Below are positions 23,913-33,474 of a stretch of DNA of 64,000 bases, one piece after another. Numbering within the stretch: the stretch's first letter is position 1; every line of letters starts with the position of its first letter. The notes under the pieces are model-generated. The model ran no database searches and was not told the origin of the DNA. It saw only the letters and a program-made list of their open reading frames with translations. A program made the position numbers and the translations under genes. This stretch comes from Prevotella sp. khp7 (GTDB lineage: Bacteria > Bacteroidota > Bacteroidia > Bacteroidales > Bacteroidaceae): contig NZ_FOIV01000002.1 of assembly GCF_900109055.1 (NCBI RefSeq), positions 1 to 64,000 on the forward strand. Reading direction: 5' to 3'.

Positions 23913-25397
23913 CTATTTGGCGGGAGAAGTGACTTTTGTCCCAATACGCTTATCAGAAGCTATTTCGCGGCCTGCCTCGTAGGCATCGAACTCCACCTTC
24001 GACTTCGTAAAGTCGGGTACATTGAAAGAGAAGATGCTCTCTTCATAATACTCCTTCGGATGGCGCTGGGGCAACAGAAAGGGTTTTGAGAAGTGCCCCT
24101 GTTCGTCGACACTTGCCAGGTAGAGACGGCTGTAAAGCCCATCGTCCCTGCGACTGGTAAAGACTATCCAGTGGGAATTGATGTTCCAGTTGTGATAGCT
24201 GTCGGCCCGTTCACTATTGATTTCCTTCAACTCACGCACTTCTCCCGTCTGAAGATCGAGCAGCCACTGATTACTCTCCTCATGCCAGATAGAGAAATAG
24301 CCATAGTCCATCAGCGTAAAGAGGATGTACTTCCCGTCGTAACTGGGACGCGGCCATGTGAGACTCTTACCCATAGCCACAGCATTGAAAATGGTATCCA
24401 CTTGCTCGCCATAACGCCCCGTCTCGGGGTCGAAGGCTATCTTGCAGAGGTTATACTTCTCGTCCTTATAGTGCATTGGATAATCCTGCTGCTTACAGGT
24501 CATGAAATACAGTGTCCTGCCATCGGGAGAGAACACGGGCGAGTTCTCGCTCCAGTCTTTTGTAGAGAGCAGCGAGTCCTTAATAATCTCGTGGGTGGCT
24601 GGATTATAGACAAACACATCACTTGACAAGTCGAAAACCTCGATACGTTCATTAGGAGCTACATGGAAGCCCTGACGTGTCTGATTAGTCGAGAAAGCAC
24701 AATACTGTCCGCTTGGATGCCAGTAGGGATAGACCATTGAGCCGCCCAACTGGTCGTTGCTGGCCTTGAGCCATTCACGCTGACCGTCTGTCTGGAACAT
24801 CGTTGCACCATGGTCGCCACGGACATGGAAGACAAATTGCGAGGGATCGGTCTGCCGCGCCGAGTGACAGTTGACACACATGCCCGGCACTAGGGTATTC
24901 TCAATAATAGGATACTCATCGAAGCACGAGAGATCACGCTGGTAAAGGCCCATCTTGCTAAACACCTCATAACCGGGAGCTATGCGACGATAGGTGAGTC
25001 CCCACTCATCGAGGGCATATAGACTCACACTGACCGTAAAGTCCTTATACTGCTGCCACTGTCCGTTTTTTCGGGTACATACGGTAAAGGTGAGTTCGCC
25101 ACCCTTGTTCTGCCGTGTCAGCTCATGCCAGTCAGTGATATCAAAGTCGGCTTCGTCGCCTTGCAGATGCAATTCTCCGTCCTTAGAGCCACGCACCACC
25201 ACATCCATTGCATCGATCTCAGGATCGGTGCTGTTAAAGTTCAGCGGGGCTATCTCCGCAGGAATCGTCACCCCGACGTAATCGGGATAGATAGCAGGCA
25301 ACGAGTCCACCTTTATAGGATTCTCTACACCCGACGTACATGCGGCCAGCAGCCAACAGCCAACGACCGCCAGCCAATATACAGTTTTTTTCCTCAT
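23913..25397 (-). CDS. haem-c (CxxCH) TolB-propeller lipoprotein, copy 2
   Basis: 494 residues from the ATG at 25397, which forms an ATGA overlap with the stop of the upstream membrane-protein gene; the ATG 24 bases earlier is less likely. Lipobox WLLAAC (Cys 20). The block LPAIYPDYVGVTIPAEIAPL (33-52) and the single haem motif CVNCH (174-178) match copies 1 and 3, followed by propeller blades (FSPDGRTLYFMTCK and others). Over the first 150 residues it is clearly closer to copy 3 than to copy 1, consistent with a tandem duplication on this strand. Last gene of the minus-strand operon. Confidence 0.78.
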   Translation of the reverse strand: MRKKTVYWLAVVGCWLLAACTSGVENPIKVDSLPAIYPDYVGVTIPAEIAPLNFNSTDPEIDAMDVVVRGSKDGELHLQGDEADFDITDWHELTRQNKGGELTFTVCTRKNGQWQQYKDFTVSVSLYALDEWGLTYRRIAPGYEVFSKMGLYQRDLSCFDEYPIIENTLVPGMCVNCHSARQTDPSQFVFHVRGDHGATMFQTDGQREWLKASNDQLGGSMVYPYWHPSGQYCAFSTNQTRQGFHVAPNERIEVFDLSSDVFVYNPATHEIIKDSLLSTKDWSENSPVFSPDGRTLYFMTCKQQDYPMHYKDEKYNLCKIAFDPETGRYGEQVDTIFNAVAMGKSLTWPRPSYDGKYILFTLMDYGYFSIWHEESNQWLLDLQTGEVRELKEINSERADSYHNWNINSHWIVFTSRRDDGLYSRLYLASVDEQGHFSKPFLLPQRHPKEYYEESIFSFNVPDFTKSKVEFDAYEAGREIASDKRIGTKVTSPAK

Positions 25398-27112
25398 TGT
25401 CCTACCATTAAATAATACCATACCGTATTCTTGAATCTTTCTAGTTCAGGCGAGTTTTTGTCTGAACCGTACACGTTGGCGAATTCATTCATCCGCCGCA
25501 ATACATAATCATTGAGGAAACCCTGTGGAGGGTTCTGCCGCTGCTGGAAAAAGGCAAAAGCGATGCCCTCCTGACAACTGCGTGGATTATACGGAATTCG
25601 CTTCTGCACTGCCTGTACAAACTGCATGAAGCGTGGAACATCCTTGTCGAGCAGGGGCATCATAAGCAGATACTGCGCTGCCATCATATTCTGCTGGTTG
25701 TGCAGGAAGAGCTGTCCGCATATCTTGTCGAGCTCGCGGTCGCTGGACAGGAGGTCATCCTGTAAGCGATACTTCCGAAGTGTGCCGTATAGCGGGTGGG
25801 CATCAATGCTTTTGCCTCCCTGGCCGTCGTCCAGCATAGCCATAGTACGCTGAGCCCAACGACGATAAAAAATGGTCTTCTCCAATATCCGCAGGTATTT
25901 ACGTGCCACCTCATACTGGCCATTGATTAGGTTGGTCTCTGCTAGTCGTTTCATCACACGACCGCTCTTATTGTAATTGGGTATAGCCTCCATTGCCTCG
26001 AAAGCGAAACGCTGGGCGGTATTCACCATACCGAGATTAAAATATATCTCACCCTTTAACTGCCCTGTGGCGAAGTTACGCTCAAACTTAGGAAGCAGTC
26101 CCTCCGAACCATGCTGATAGAAGTCGAATGCCCGCTCGCCCAGCTGGTTCGTCATGCCTAAAGCTAAGTTGGTGGCACTTACGCTCATCGGCAGGTCGGG
26201 CATCTGTTTCTCAGCCTTGGCAATAATACCGTTCCAGTCGCCCACACGCACTAAGTAGTCATATTCGATAAGCTCGTATTTCTTCTTGTCGAAATTCATG
26301 GGAATCAATAGAGCTGCTGCTACCACCACGATGACAGAGCAGACAACAGCCCCACGCTTTCCCACCTTACTCAAGGCATGTCCAAAGCGTCTAAAGAATA
26401 CCAAAGCAACACCCTGCAGCAAATAAACCACAGGTATCGCTATCAAGACATAAGGCAGTGTTGAAGGAACACGGTAATAGCTCACGCCCAGTACCACCCT
26501 TATCATTGGGAAAGGCAGATAGTGAGCACTTAGTAACATGCAACCCACCACATAGAATCCCCAGACAGGATGTATCCACAAGGCCACTAACAGTGCCATC
26601 GGTCCTATCAGCCAATAAACCAGAGGCAGAATCACCAACAGCAAACACCAGTTCACTATACTGGGAAGGTTTGGCACAATCCTCCAAAGCAATATCAATA
26701 CCAATGCTATCACCAGCGACACGACATATGTAAGCATGACGTTCTCATCGCCCATCGCATACCAGAGCATCAGGACTGGGATGAAACTCATTACGTATAG
26801 TTTGCCCACTATCTTCCGAGGATAGAACAACTGCCACGTGAGCCTCTGTATCAGCATAAAGAGCAGGGCAATAATCGCAGCCCCAATGGTAACCATATTA
26901 TAGAACTGCACCATAAACTCTGCGATGTATCTTGCCAAGCCGCCAGGCTCAGACATACGCTCCCAGAAATAATCGTCGTCGAAAAGGAACAGTTGCAGCT
27001 GTTCCTGATAGGCCAGCGCAAAGGGATAGCAGAATCGCCAAAAGAGGAATACCGCCAAACCGAACAGGATGGTCAGTCCTATCTTCCAGTATTTACTCAG
27101 TAATCTCTTCAT
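25394..27112 (-). CDS. DUF6057-like polytopic membrane protein, copy 2
   Basis: 572 residues from the ATG at 27112, chosen because it aligns the family mark FCYPFALAYQEQLQLFLF with the other copies. About ten hydrophobic segments occupy the first 300 residues; the rest is helical with the shared block KRLAETNLINGQYEVARKYL and a following W-A pair. Function unknown. The start lies about 20 bases inside the end of the preceding DUF4369-like lipoprotein gene, and the stop overlaps the propeller lipoprotein start, so the three are translationally coupled. Confidence 0.75.
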   Translation of the reverse strand: MKRLLSKYWKIGLTILFGLAVFLFWRFCYPFALAYQEQLQLFLFDDDYFWERMSEPGGLARYIAEFMVQFYNMVTIGAAIIALLFMLIQRLTWQLFYPRKIVGKLYVMSFIPVLMLWYAMGDENVMLTYVVSLVIALVLILLWRIVPNLPSIVNWCLLLVILPLVYWLIGPMALLVALWIHPVWGFYVVGCMLLSAHYLPFPMIRVVLGVSYYRVPSTLPYVLIAIPVVYLLQGVALVFFRRFGHALSKVGKRGAVVCSVIVVVAAALLIPMNFDKKKYELIEYDYLVRVGDWNGIIAKAEKQMPDLPMSVSATNLALGMTNQLGERAFDFYQHGSEGLLPKFERNFATGQLKGEIYFNLGMVNTAQRFAFEAMEAIPNYNKSGRVMKRLAETNLINGQYEVARKYLRILEKTIFYRRWAQRTMAMLDDGQGGKSIDAHPLYGTLRKYRLQDDLLSSDRELDKICGQLFLHNQQNMMAAQYLLMMPLLDKDVPRFMQFVQAVQKRIPYNPRSCQEGIAFAFFQQRQNPPQGFLNDYVLRRMNEFANVYGSDKNSPELERFKNTVWYYLMVGQ

Positions 27113-27746
27113 TCGTATCAGCATTCATCGTTACGACTCTTCCGTCAGGATACTTTCGCTGATACGTCAGCGGGAACATATTCTTCAGGAAATCGTGCAA
27201 CACACCCTCCTTCAGGTTCTCTGCCATCTGACGGGAGTAGTTCTTATACACCAGATGGAAACTATCGGCACGTTGCTGAATATACTTGGCCCGCACCGTA
27301 TCACCTTGTTTCTGCAGGTCGGCTATATATCTGCGCATTTTACCCAACTCGCGGTTATGGATTTCCGTACGCGCCTTCCACTTTTCCAGTGAGTCATTCT
27401 GCGGTGTCCCCATTGCATGACTCACGCTGTCGATAACCACTCTCACCTCGCCCGGCTCACCAATTACCAACAAGGGTTGAATGCCTACACGGAATCGTAA
27501 ATCAATAAGGAGTTTATACATCTGCATGCTATCAGTCTCGAAATGGAACTTCCCGTCCTTAATCTCCATTGAGTCAACGGTCTCTGCGGTTTTGGGGCCT
27601 GTAAACGGTACAAGGAATATACGTTTGCCCTCAAACTGTTCTCCATTGACAACACCCTGAATCCGACACACATTGCTATTTTGTTTACAACTATAGAACA
27701 TAGTCACCACAGCCATAGCCATCACACACAATAAAATCTTCTTCAT
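27093..27746 (-). CDS. DUF4369-like lipoprotein without thioredoxin domain
   Basis: 217 residues with lipobox MFYSC (Cys about 20). Residues 27-105 (CRIQGVVNGEQFEGKRIFLV, then GKFHFETDSMQMYKLLID) resemble the DUF4369 domain normally found in front of a thioredoxin-like disulfide reductase in Bacteroidetes. Here the remainder is a charged helical region (KWKARTEIHNRELGKMRRYI) with no CxxC and no thioredoxin fold. It separates the two haem/propeller modules of the minus strand, 3 bases after copy 3 of the propeller protein and overlapping copy 2 of the membrane protein. A link to haem or disulfide handling is only a guess. Confidence 0.65.
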   Translation of the reverse strand: MKKILLCVMAMAVVTMFYSCKQNSNVCRIQGVVNGEQFEGKRIFLVPFTGPKTAETVDSMEIKDGKFHFETDSMQMYKLLIDLRFRVGIQPLLVIGEPGEVRVVIDSVSHAMGTPQNDSLEKWKARTEIHNRELGKMRRYIADLQKQGDTVRAKYIQQRADSFHLVYKNYSRQMAENLKEGVLHDFLKNMFPLTYQRKYPDGRVVTMNADTNEEITE

Positions 27747-27749
27747 ATC

Positions 27750-29246
27750 TTATCTAATCTTTACTTGTTCTCTCTTATTCTCAAATACTCTTTTATGTAC
27801 CTCACGGGCGTCTAACTGCACTTTTTCATTTGTAAAATCGATACAGTTATAGGAGTCCATCTCCTCCAGATAATACTTCTTTGGATTACGTTGCGGCAGC
27901 AAGAAAGGCTTGCCTGCCTGGCCATTCTCATCGAGGAAAGCGATATACGGCATACTGTAAATCCCGTTCTCGCGACGACTGGAGAATACAAACCAATGGC
28001 TATTCAGGCTCCAATTGTGAAAGCTCTCCGTATCCTCACTATTTGCATCTTTCAATGGATGGGTCTCTCCTGTTTCCAGATTCATCAGCCAAAGGTCGGC
28101 CTCAGGATGGTTGACGGGGAAATTACCACAATATGTCACATTATACATCAACCACTTGCCATCATACGAAGGACGGGGATAAGTAAAACTCTTATCCAGC
28201 ACACGAGCATTCAACAAGGTATCCACATGGTCACCATACGTACCTGTTCTGGCATCAAAGGAAATCTTACACAGACTATATTTCACCTTGTTCCATTCTG
28301 CAGGCACATTATAAGGTTTAGCTGTACAATAGAACAACGTCTTCCCATCTGCCGAGAAAGCAGGATAGGTTTCCCAGTCGTCTGTCTGTAACAGCGGACA
28401 AAGCACAAGTTCATTAGTCCTCGTATCTAAGACGAGAACATTACTATAGGTATCATAAACCTCTATGCGCTGACCTGTCCCGACAAAGAAACTTTGGTGA
28501 ATGGAGTTCGTCGAGAAAGCGCAATAGTCACCATCAGGATGCCAATATGAATAACTCGTGTTAGCGACAGTACTATCAGTCTTGGTTATCAGGTATTTCT
28601 GCTTCCCGTCTTTATAGATCAATGTTCCGCCACAAGAACCACGCATCTGCATATTAAACGTGTGAGAATTGGCACGGTTGGCCACATGGCAGTTCATACA
28701 CTGACCAGGAACAACACACTCTGCCAAGATCGCAGACTCCTGAAAGCTATGTATATCCCGCTGATAGATACCTATATCGCCTCCAACCTCATAACCAGGA
28801 GCAATGCGACGATATGTCACACCATATTCATCAAGTCTATAAGGGCTCACAAACATCTTAAAATCCTGATACTTTAACCACTGGCCGTCTTTCTTGATGC
28901 ATACCGTAAACGACAACTCCCCCCCGACATTCTGCTCAGTCAACGCATGCCAGTCGTCAATATCAAAGTCAGCCCACTCTCCGTTTACATGCAGTTCACC
29001 TTGCTTACTACCCTTTACGATCACATCCATACAGTCGATATCCTCGTCTGCTGAATTAAAATTGAGAGGAGCAATATCGGCAGGAATCGTTACACCGATA
29101 TAATCGGGGTATATAGAAGGCTGTTGATTGAGGAATGTCGGATTCTCTGGTATATCTGTACACGACGAACCGACAATAGCTAATAGCCAACAGCCAATAG
29201 CCAACAACTTATATGATATTTCAGTGAACTTCATCATTACTTTCAT
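27750..29246 (-). CDS. haem-c (CxxCH) TolB-propeller lipoprotein, copy 3
   Basis: 498 residues from 29246, or 494 from the ATG at 29234, which gives the more usual MKFTEISYK start. Lipobox VGSSC. The block QPSIYPDYIGVTIPADIAPL and haem motif CMNCH (183-187 from the first Met) are present, then propeller blades with FSADGKTLFYCTAK and others and a conserved ending SRRENGIYSMPYIAFLDENG. It overlaps the stop of DUF6057-like copy 3 by up to 26 bases. The same functional caveats apply as for the other copies. Confidence 0.78.
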   Translation of the reverse strand: MKVMMKFTEISYKLLAIGCWLLAIVGSSCTDIPENPTFLNQQPSIYPDYIGVTIPADIAPLNFNSADEDIDCMDVIVKGSKQGELHVNGEWADFDIDDWHALTEQNVGGELSFTVCIKKDGQWLKYQDFKMFVSPYRLDEYGVTYRRIAPGYEVGGDIGIYQRDIHSFQESAILAECVVPGQCMNCHVANRANSHTFNMQMRGSCGGTLIYKDGKQKYLITKTDSTVANTSYSYWHPDGDYCAFSTNSIHQSFFVGTGQRIEVYDTYSNVLVLDTRTNELVLCPLLQTDDWETYPAFSADGKTLFYCTAKPYNVPAEWNKVKYSLCKISFDARTGTYGDHVDTLLNARVLDKSFTYPRPSYDGKWLMYNVTYCGNFPVNHPEADLWLMNLETGETHPLKDANSEDTESFHNWSLNSHWFVFSSRRENGIYSMPYIAFLDENGQAGKPFLLPQRNPKKYYLEEMDSYNCIDFTNEKVQLDAREVHKRVFENKREQVKIR

Positions 29247-30822
29247 CTTTTTTCCTTTCTTCCATCATCCGTTTTACATAGCTCGCATAGGGCGAATCGG
29301 AGACAATCCCCCGTTTCTGAATGCACAGCATGGCATCCTGATACCCAATTGGCATCGTCCGATAACCACTATACTTTCCCGCCACGGGCATATACTGCAT
29401 GAATCCCTGCATCTGGCCTTCCAACAACATCTGACCCATAAAGTATTCAAGAGCCATGGTGTTCTTATTGTTGTTCATAAACAATATACCAAACATTTTG
29501 TACAGTTCAAGATGACTATAGAGGAAGTCGTCCTGATAGCGCAACCGACGTAGCTTGCCATATACGGGATGTCTGTTTATTGCATCCTCATTTGCCAACA
29601 GAGCCTCGGTCGCGACAGCCCAGTCATGATAATATAAACTACGTTTCAACAGATGAAGTTGTTTCTTTGCCGTCTTATAGTGGCCATTCACAATCATACA
29701 TTCCGCTATTCTCTTGGTACAGCGGCCACTTGTCCGTCCGTTAAGGATAGACTCTTGTGTATCAAAGAAATAGCGCAAAGCAGAGTTCACCATACCCAAC
29801 CGCCAGAATGTTTCTGCAGAGGGGAGCATCGAGGTCAGATCACGGATACGAGGCATGATCAACGCATCCGAACCACTCTGATAGAAGTCGAACATCCGAT
29901 CAGCCAACTGATGCTTTTGAGACAAGGCCAGATTCACACATACGGAACTGAACGGTGTTTTTACCTGATACTCCTGAGCACGTTTCACGATATCATCCCA
30001 TCGTTCGTTTCTCACCAGATAGTCCTGACGGATAAGTTCAAACATATCCTTGTCATAGCCACTGGTCATACCTATATAGCCCAATACCAGAGCCACCACA
30101 AACTGTACAGGCATATGCCATCTGACAGACTTTATCAGCGACTGCACCACGAAAACGATGATCACCACAACAGGGATTATCCACATCAGTGCAGGCAACA
30201 TCATCGGGATACGGTAATATTGCTCAGGCAGGAAAACCATCTCATGCGTCCACTGCGGCAAGAGGAAACGATAGGCCAGTAACTGCAGAGCCAGCAAATA
30301 CAACAGAAGAAGCCAACCTACAGTCTTAGGAAGTTTAAACCATCGCATCACCACATAAATCCAAGCCAAAGGTCCCGACAACCAATACACCAGAGGCACC
30401 AGCGCCATATCAGCCAGCAGGCCCGTTCGTCCAGAAAGCCTGTTCATCCTGTTTACTCCGACGGCGATCATAACCGCCATAGCATAACCTAACAGGACAC
30501 TTGGATCGCCTAAAAGCCACAACAACAAGGCTGCAGGAATCCAGCCAGCCAACCATCCAAAGCCAACAAACAGAAGCGCTAACAGCAGTGCCCCTAACCA
30601 TTCTACATAATAGAACTGAACGATAAACTCACCCAACCAGTCAGCAAAGCCACCAGGCACACTCACACGTTCCATGAAATAGTCACCTGTCCACAGGAAC
30701 AACTGATATTGCTCTTGATATGACAATGCGTGAGGATACCACACATACCAAAACAAGAACACGCCAATGCCCACAAACAAAGACAACCCATTGTCTAAAT
30801 ATTTCACTTTCACCTGATTCAT
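29221..30822 (-). CDS. DUF6057-like polytopic membrane protein, copy 3
   Basis: 533 residues when started at the ATG at 30822, which places the family mark VWYPHALSYQEQYQLFLW at the same distance from the N-terminus as in copies 1 and 2; an in-frame ATG at 30873 would add 17 residues with no counterpart. Around ten hydrophobic segments come first, then the soluble block KRIAECMIVNGHYKTAKKQL. It follows the beta-mannosidase gene on the same strand by about 65 bases (14 if the earlier ATG is used) with no terminator, so it is read as part of that operon. Function unknown. Confidence 0.73.
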   Translation of the reverse strand: MNQVKVKYLDNGLSLFVGIGVFLFWYVWYPHALSYQEQYQLFLWTGDYFMERVSVPGGFADWLGEFIVQFYYVEWLGALLLALLFVGFGWLAGWIPAALLLWLLGDPSVLLGYAMAVMIAVGVNRMNRLSGRTGLLADMALVPLVYWLSGPLAWIYVVMRWFKLPKTVGWLLLLYLLALQLLAYRFLLPQWTHEMVFLPEQYYRIPMMLPALMWIIPVVVIIVFVVQSLIKSVRWHMPVQFVVALVLGYIGMTSGYDKDMFELIRQDYLVRNERWDDIVKRAQEYQVKTPFSSVCVNLALSQKHQLADRMFDFYQSGSDALIMPRIRDLTSMLPSAETFWRLGMVNSALRYFFDTQESILNGRTSGRCTKRIAECMIVNGHYKTAKKQLHLLKRSLYYHDWAVATEALLANEDAINRHPVYGKLRRLRYQDDFLYSHLELYKMFGILFMNNNKNTMALEYFMGQMLLEGQMQGFMQYMPVAGKYSGYRTMPIGYQDAMLCIQKRGIVSDSPYASYVKRMMEERKKDESNDEVH

Positions 30823-30887
30823 AAACGCCGCTAAGTTACTAACATTTTCTGACTCCACCAAATAATATATCAAATAACAGGCCTTCG

Positions 30888-33470
30888 CTATTGCTCTTTC
30901 ATACTATTCAAAGAAATGAACGTCATTCTCTGCCGGACATCTGCCGGAGACAACGATGAACGCAGAAAGCATTGGACTGGGACTCCCGGAAGCAAGTCAA
31001 AATAGTTCTTATCCGACCAGTACTTCTCTGCATCCAAAGAAATAGCCAAAGCACGCACAAACTTATCAGACTTGATGGTGATGATACATCCACCATCGAC
31101 TGCATCCACCTGAAAAGCTAGTTTCGCAGGCAGTAGTCGCAGGTCTTTCTGTAAACAAAGGAAGCTATTGGCCTCATATGCGACTCCAGACGAGGCTGTA
31201 AGGCTCATGTTTACGACGACATCCTCACGCTTATGTTCTTTCAGCAATTCTGATAAAGACTGCTTAAGTAACAAAGTCGATGTATTGGGTAAAATCACCT
31301 TTGTCTGTGTCTGTGTATGAACCGTCTGCCCACTGAGAGTATAGACAGTTAGTCTCAATCTCACCTGTTGCCTGAGCTGCAGATCGTTGACTGCATAGAC
31401 AAGCAAACTGTCCCCTTTCGTAACTGCAGAACAGAGTAGTGGCTCAAAGGCATGGCGCACCATATAGTGAGCCGCCTTCCAATGACCATAATAATCACGG
31501 GTAGACCAAGAGGCTACAGGCCAACAGTCGTTATGCTGCCAGAGCAATGACCCCATACAATGAGGCATATCACGGCGATGAGATTCTATGGCTGTACGCA
31601 TGGCATCACCCTGGAGCAGCTGTGAGGCATAGAGGAATTGCCGGAAATCACGAGGATGACCATATTCATTGTTGACATACCACTCAATGACCTTATTGGC
31701 CTCCACGCCACCCCGTTGATGCCACATCATCAACTGGCTACCGATATCATGAGTAGTTGTGTCAGGTGCATAGCGGAGTACCGAAGCATATTCTGGAAAT
31801 GACTGCATGCCATACTCAGAGAAAAAATGGGAAGTCTCTTGATTATACATGCTGACAGGCATGCGCCGATGCCCGACGCCATAGAAATGACGGTCACCGT
31901 TCACGCCATCGCTACCATGCCCACGTACGGAGTAAGGCGATCCTGGAGTATAGATATCATCGGGAACCAACTGACTAGTTATTTCTTGCAGCACATCATA
32001 GTAAAGATGTTCCTGCTGTTGTTCCACCAGCCTGGCACCTTCAGGATCGGTTTTCTCCATACGCCCTTTCCACCCCCAGTTATACCAAGCATCCAGGCAT
32101 TCATTACCGCCACACCATAGAACGATACAAGGATGGTTACGCAAACGACGGATATTGTCATCAGCTTCCTGACGCACACTTTCCAACCAGTCACCCTCAG
32201 CCGGATAGGTGCTGCAGGCAAACATAAAGTCCTGCCATACCATCAACCCCATCTCATCACAGAGATCATAGAAGATATCGTTCTCATATATACCTCCACC
32301 CCAGACACGAATCATATTCATGTTTGCCAACACAGCATCTCGCAAAGTCTGCCAATAACGCTCAGGTGTAACAGTGGTCAGGAAGTTATCTTGTGGTATA
32401 TAATTGGTCCCCTTTGCAAATACTCTCACGCCATTAAGTACGAAATAGAACTGACTGTTACCTTTTTCATCCGGATCCATCACTAATCTAACAGAACGCA
32501 ATCCAATACGTTGCTCATTCCGCGCCATAAGTTTTCCATCTGCGACAACATTCGTCATAAAAGTGTAACGCTCAGGCTTTCCCAAACCACGACACCACCA
32601 TAGCCGAGGATTCTTAATGACAAAATCCACAGATACAGTGTTCTGCCCTTTCCGTAATGAACACTTTTTTTGGACTACACTCCTACCTTTATTATCCATC
32701 ACAGTAATCACGGCATTAGGTATATCAATATCAGTCTCTATCTGCACTTCATCCCTGACGATTGCTTTTTGTTTGCTGACCTCACACTGATGAAGATAGA
32801 CATCCGTAATACGGGCCTTGCTCCAAGCCTCCATATACACATCACGCCAAATGCCAGAGGTGACGAGTCGTGGTCCCCAATCCCAACCATAGTGATAGCC
32901 TGCCTTACGAGCAAATACGCTGAGTTTTCTATCCTGTAGTCCGCCATTCTCCGACTGATCATTGGCAGCATCATAAAGCCCTGAGTGCTTTTCCCACTTA
33001 GGCATATCTACCTTTATTGGAGAATGGAAATATACACGTAACACGTTATTATCGACTCTTAACAGCGACTTGACATCGATTCGCCATCTGCGAAACATAT
33101 TATCCGCCTCTAATATCTTATGATCATTCAGATAAACATCAGCATAGGTGTCAAGCCCATCGAAACAAAGATCAACATGTTCCTCGGCTAAGACACCATC
33201 AGTCACACGGAATGTAGTCTCATATAACCAGTCTTCCTTGTCAACCCATTGAACGTCCCGTTCATTTAGCCCTATATAAGGATCCTTTATAAGCCCTTGG
33301 CGCATTAGGTCTGTATGCACAACCCCCGGCACCACAGCAGGGTATCGGCTAGACTGGTGCGTTAACCCGAACGTCCAATTATCATGCAGATACCGGCGCT
33401 GTTCTGCCAACATTTGATTACAAGATCCTGAGATCATTAGAATGATAACTAAACACAATCCCCTCATCAT
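30888..33470 (-). CDS. GH2 beta-mannosidase
   Basis: 860 residues with a lipoprotein signal (MISGSC, Cys about 17), so envelope-attached. GH2 order is seen: sugar-binding domain (LYETTFRV, GLDTYADVYLND), immunoglobulin-like domain, then TIM barrel. IRVWGGGIYENDIFYDLCDE and VLWCGGNECLDAW place the acid/base Glu at 457, and FFSEYGMQSFPEY the nucleophile Glu at 552. The GGGIYE and WQDFMFAC motifs fit beta-mannosidases rather than beta-galactosidases. It removes beta-linked mannose from chain ends. Four bases after the GH115 gene; the pair suggests a mannose- and glucuronate-containing glycan. Confidence 0.88.
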   Translation of the reverse strand: MMRGLCLVIILMISGSCNQMLAEQRRYLHDNWTFGLTHQSSRYPAVVPGVVHTDLMRQGLIKDPYIGLNERDVQWVDKEDWLYETTFRVTDGVLAEEHVDLCFDGLDTYADVYLNDHKILEADNMFRRWRIDVKSLLRVDNNVLRVYFHSPIKVDMPKWEKHSGLYDAANDQSENGGLQDRKLSVFARKAGYHYGWDWGPRLVTSGIWRDVYMEAWSKARITDVYLHQCEVSKQKAIVRDEVQIETDIDIPNAVITVMDNKGRSVVQKKCSLRKGQNTVSVDFVIKNPRLWWCRGLGKPERYTFMTNVVADGKLMARNEQRIGLRSVRLVMDPDEKGNSQFYFVLNGVRVFAKGTNYIPQDNFLTTVTPERYWQTLRDAVLANMNMIRVWGGGIYENDIFYDLCDEMGLMVWQDFMFACSTYPAEGDWLESVRQEADDNIRRLRNHPCIVLWCGGNECLDAWYNWGWKGRMEKTDPEGARLVEQQQEHLYYDVLQEITSQLVPDDIYTPGSPYSVRGHGSDGVNGDRHFYGVGHRRMPVSMYNQETSHFFSEYGMQSFPEYASVLRYAPDTTTHDIGSQLMMWHQRGGVEANKVIEWYVNNEYGHPRDFRQFLYASQLLQGDAMRTAIESHRRDMPHCMGSLLWQHNDCWPVASWSTRDYYGHWKAAHYMVRHAFEPLLCSAVTKGDSLLVYAVNDLQLRQQVRLRLTVYTLSGQTVHTQTQTKVILPNTSTLLLKQSLSELLKEHKREDVVVNMSLTASSGVAYEANSFLCLQKDLRLLPAKLAFQVDAVDGGCIITIKSDKFVRALAISLDAEKYWSDKNYFDLLPGVPVQCFLRSSLSPADVRQRMTFISLNSMKEQ

Positions 33471-33474
33471 TTCC

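Noticed and set aside
22367..30822. Propeller lipoproteins as the TolB of a Tol-Pal system
   Set aside because: No TolA, TolQ, TolR or Pal genes accompany them, and the CxxCH domain and IYPDY block are foreign to TolB.
30888..33470. GH2 gene as beta-galactosidase or beta-glucuronidase
   Set aside because: The GGGIYE, WQDFMFAC and FSEYG motifs fit beta-mannosidase, and typical LacZ segments are missing.
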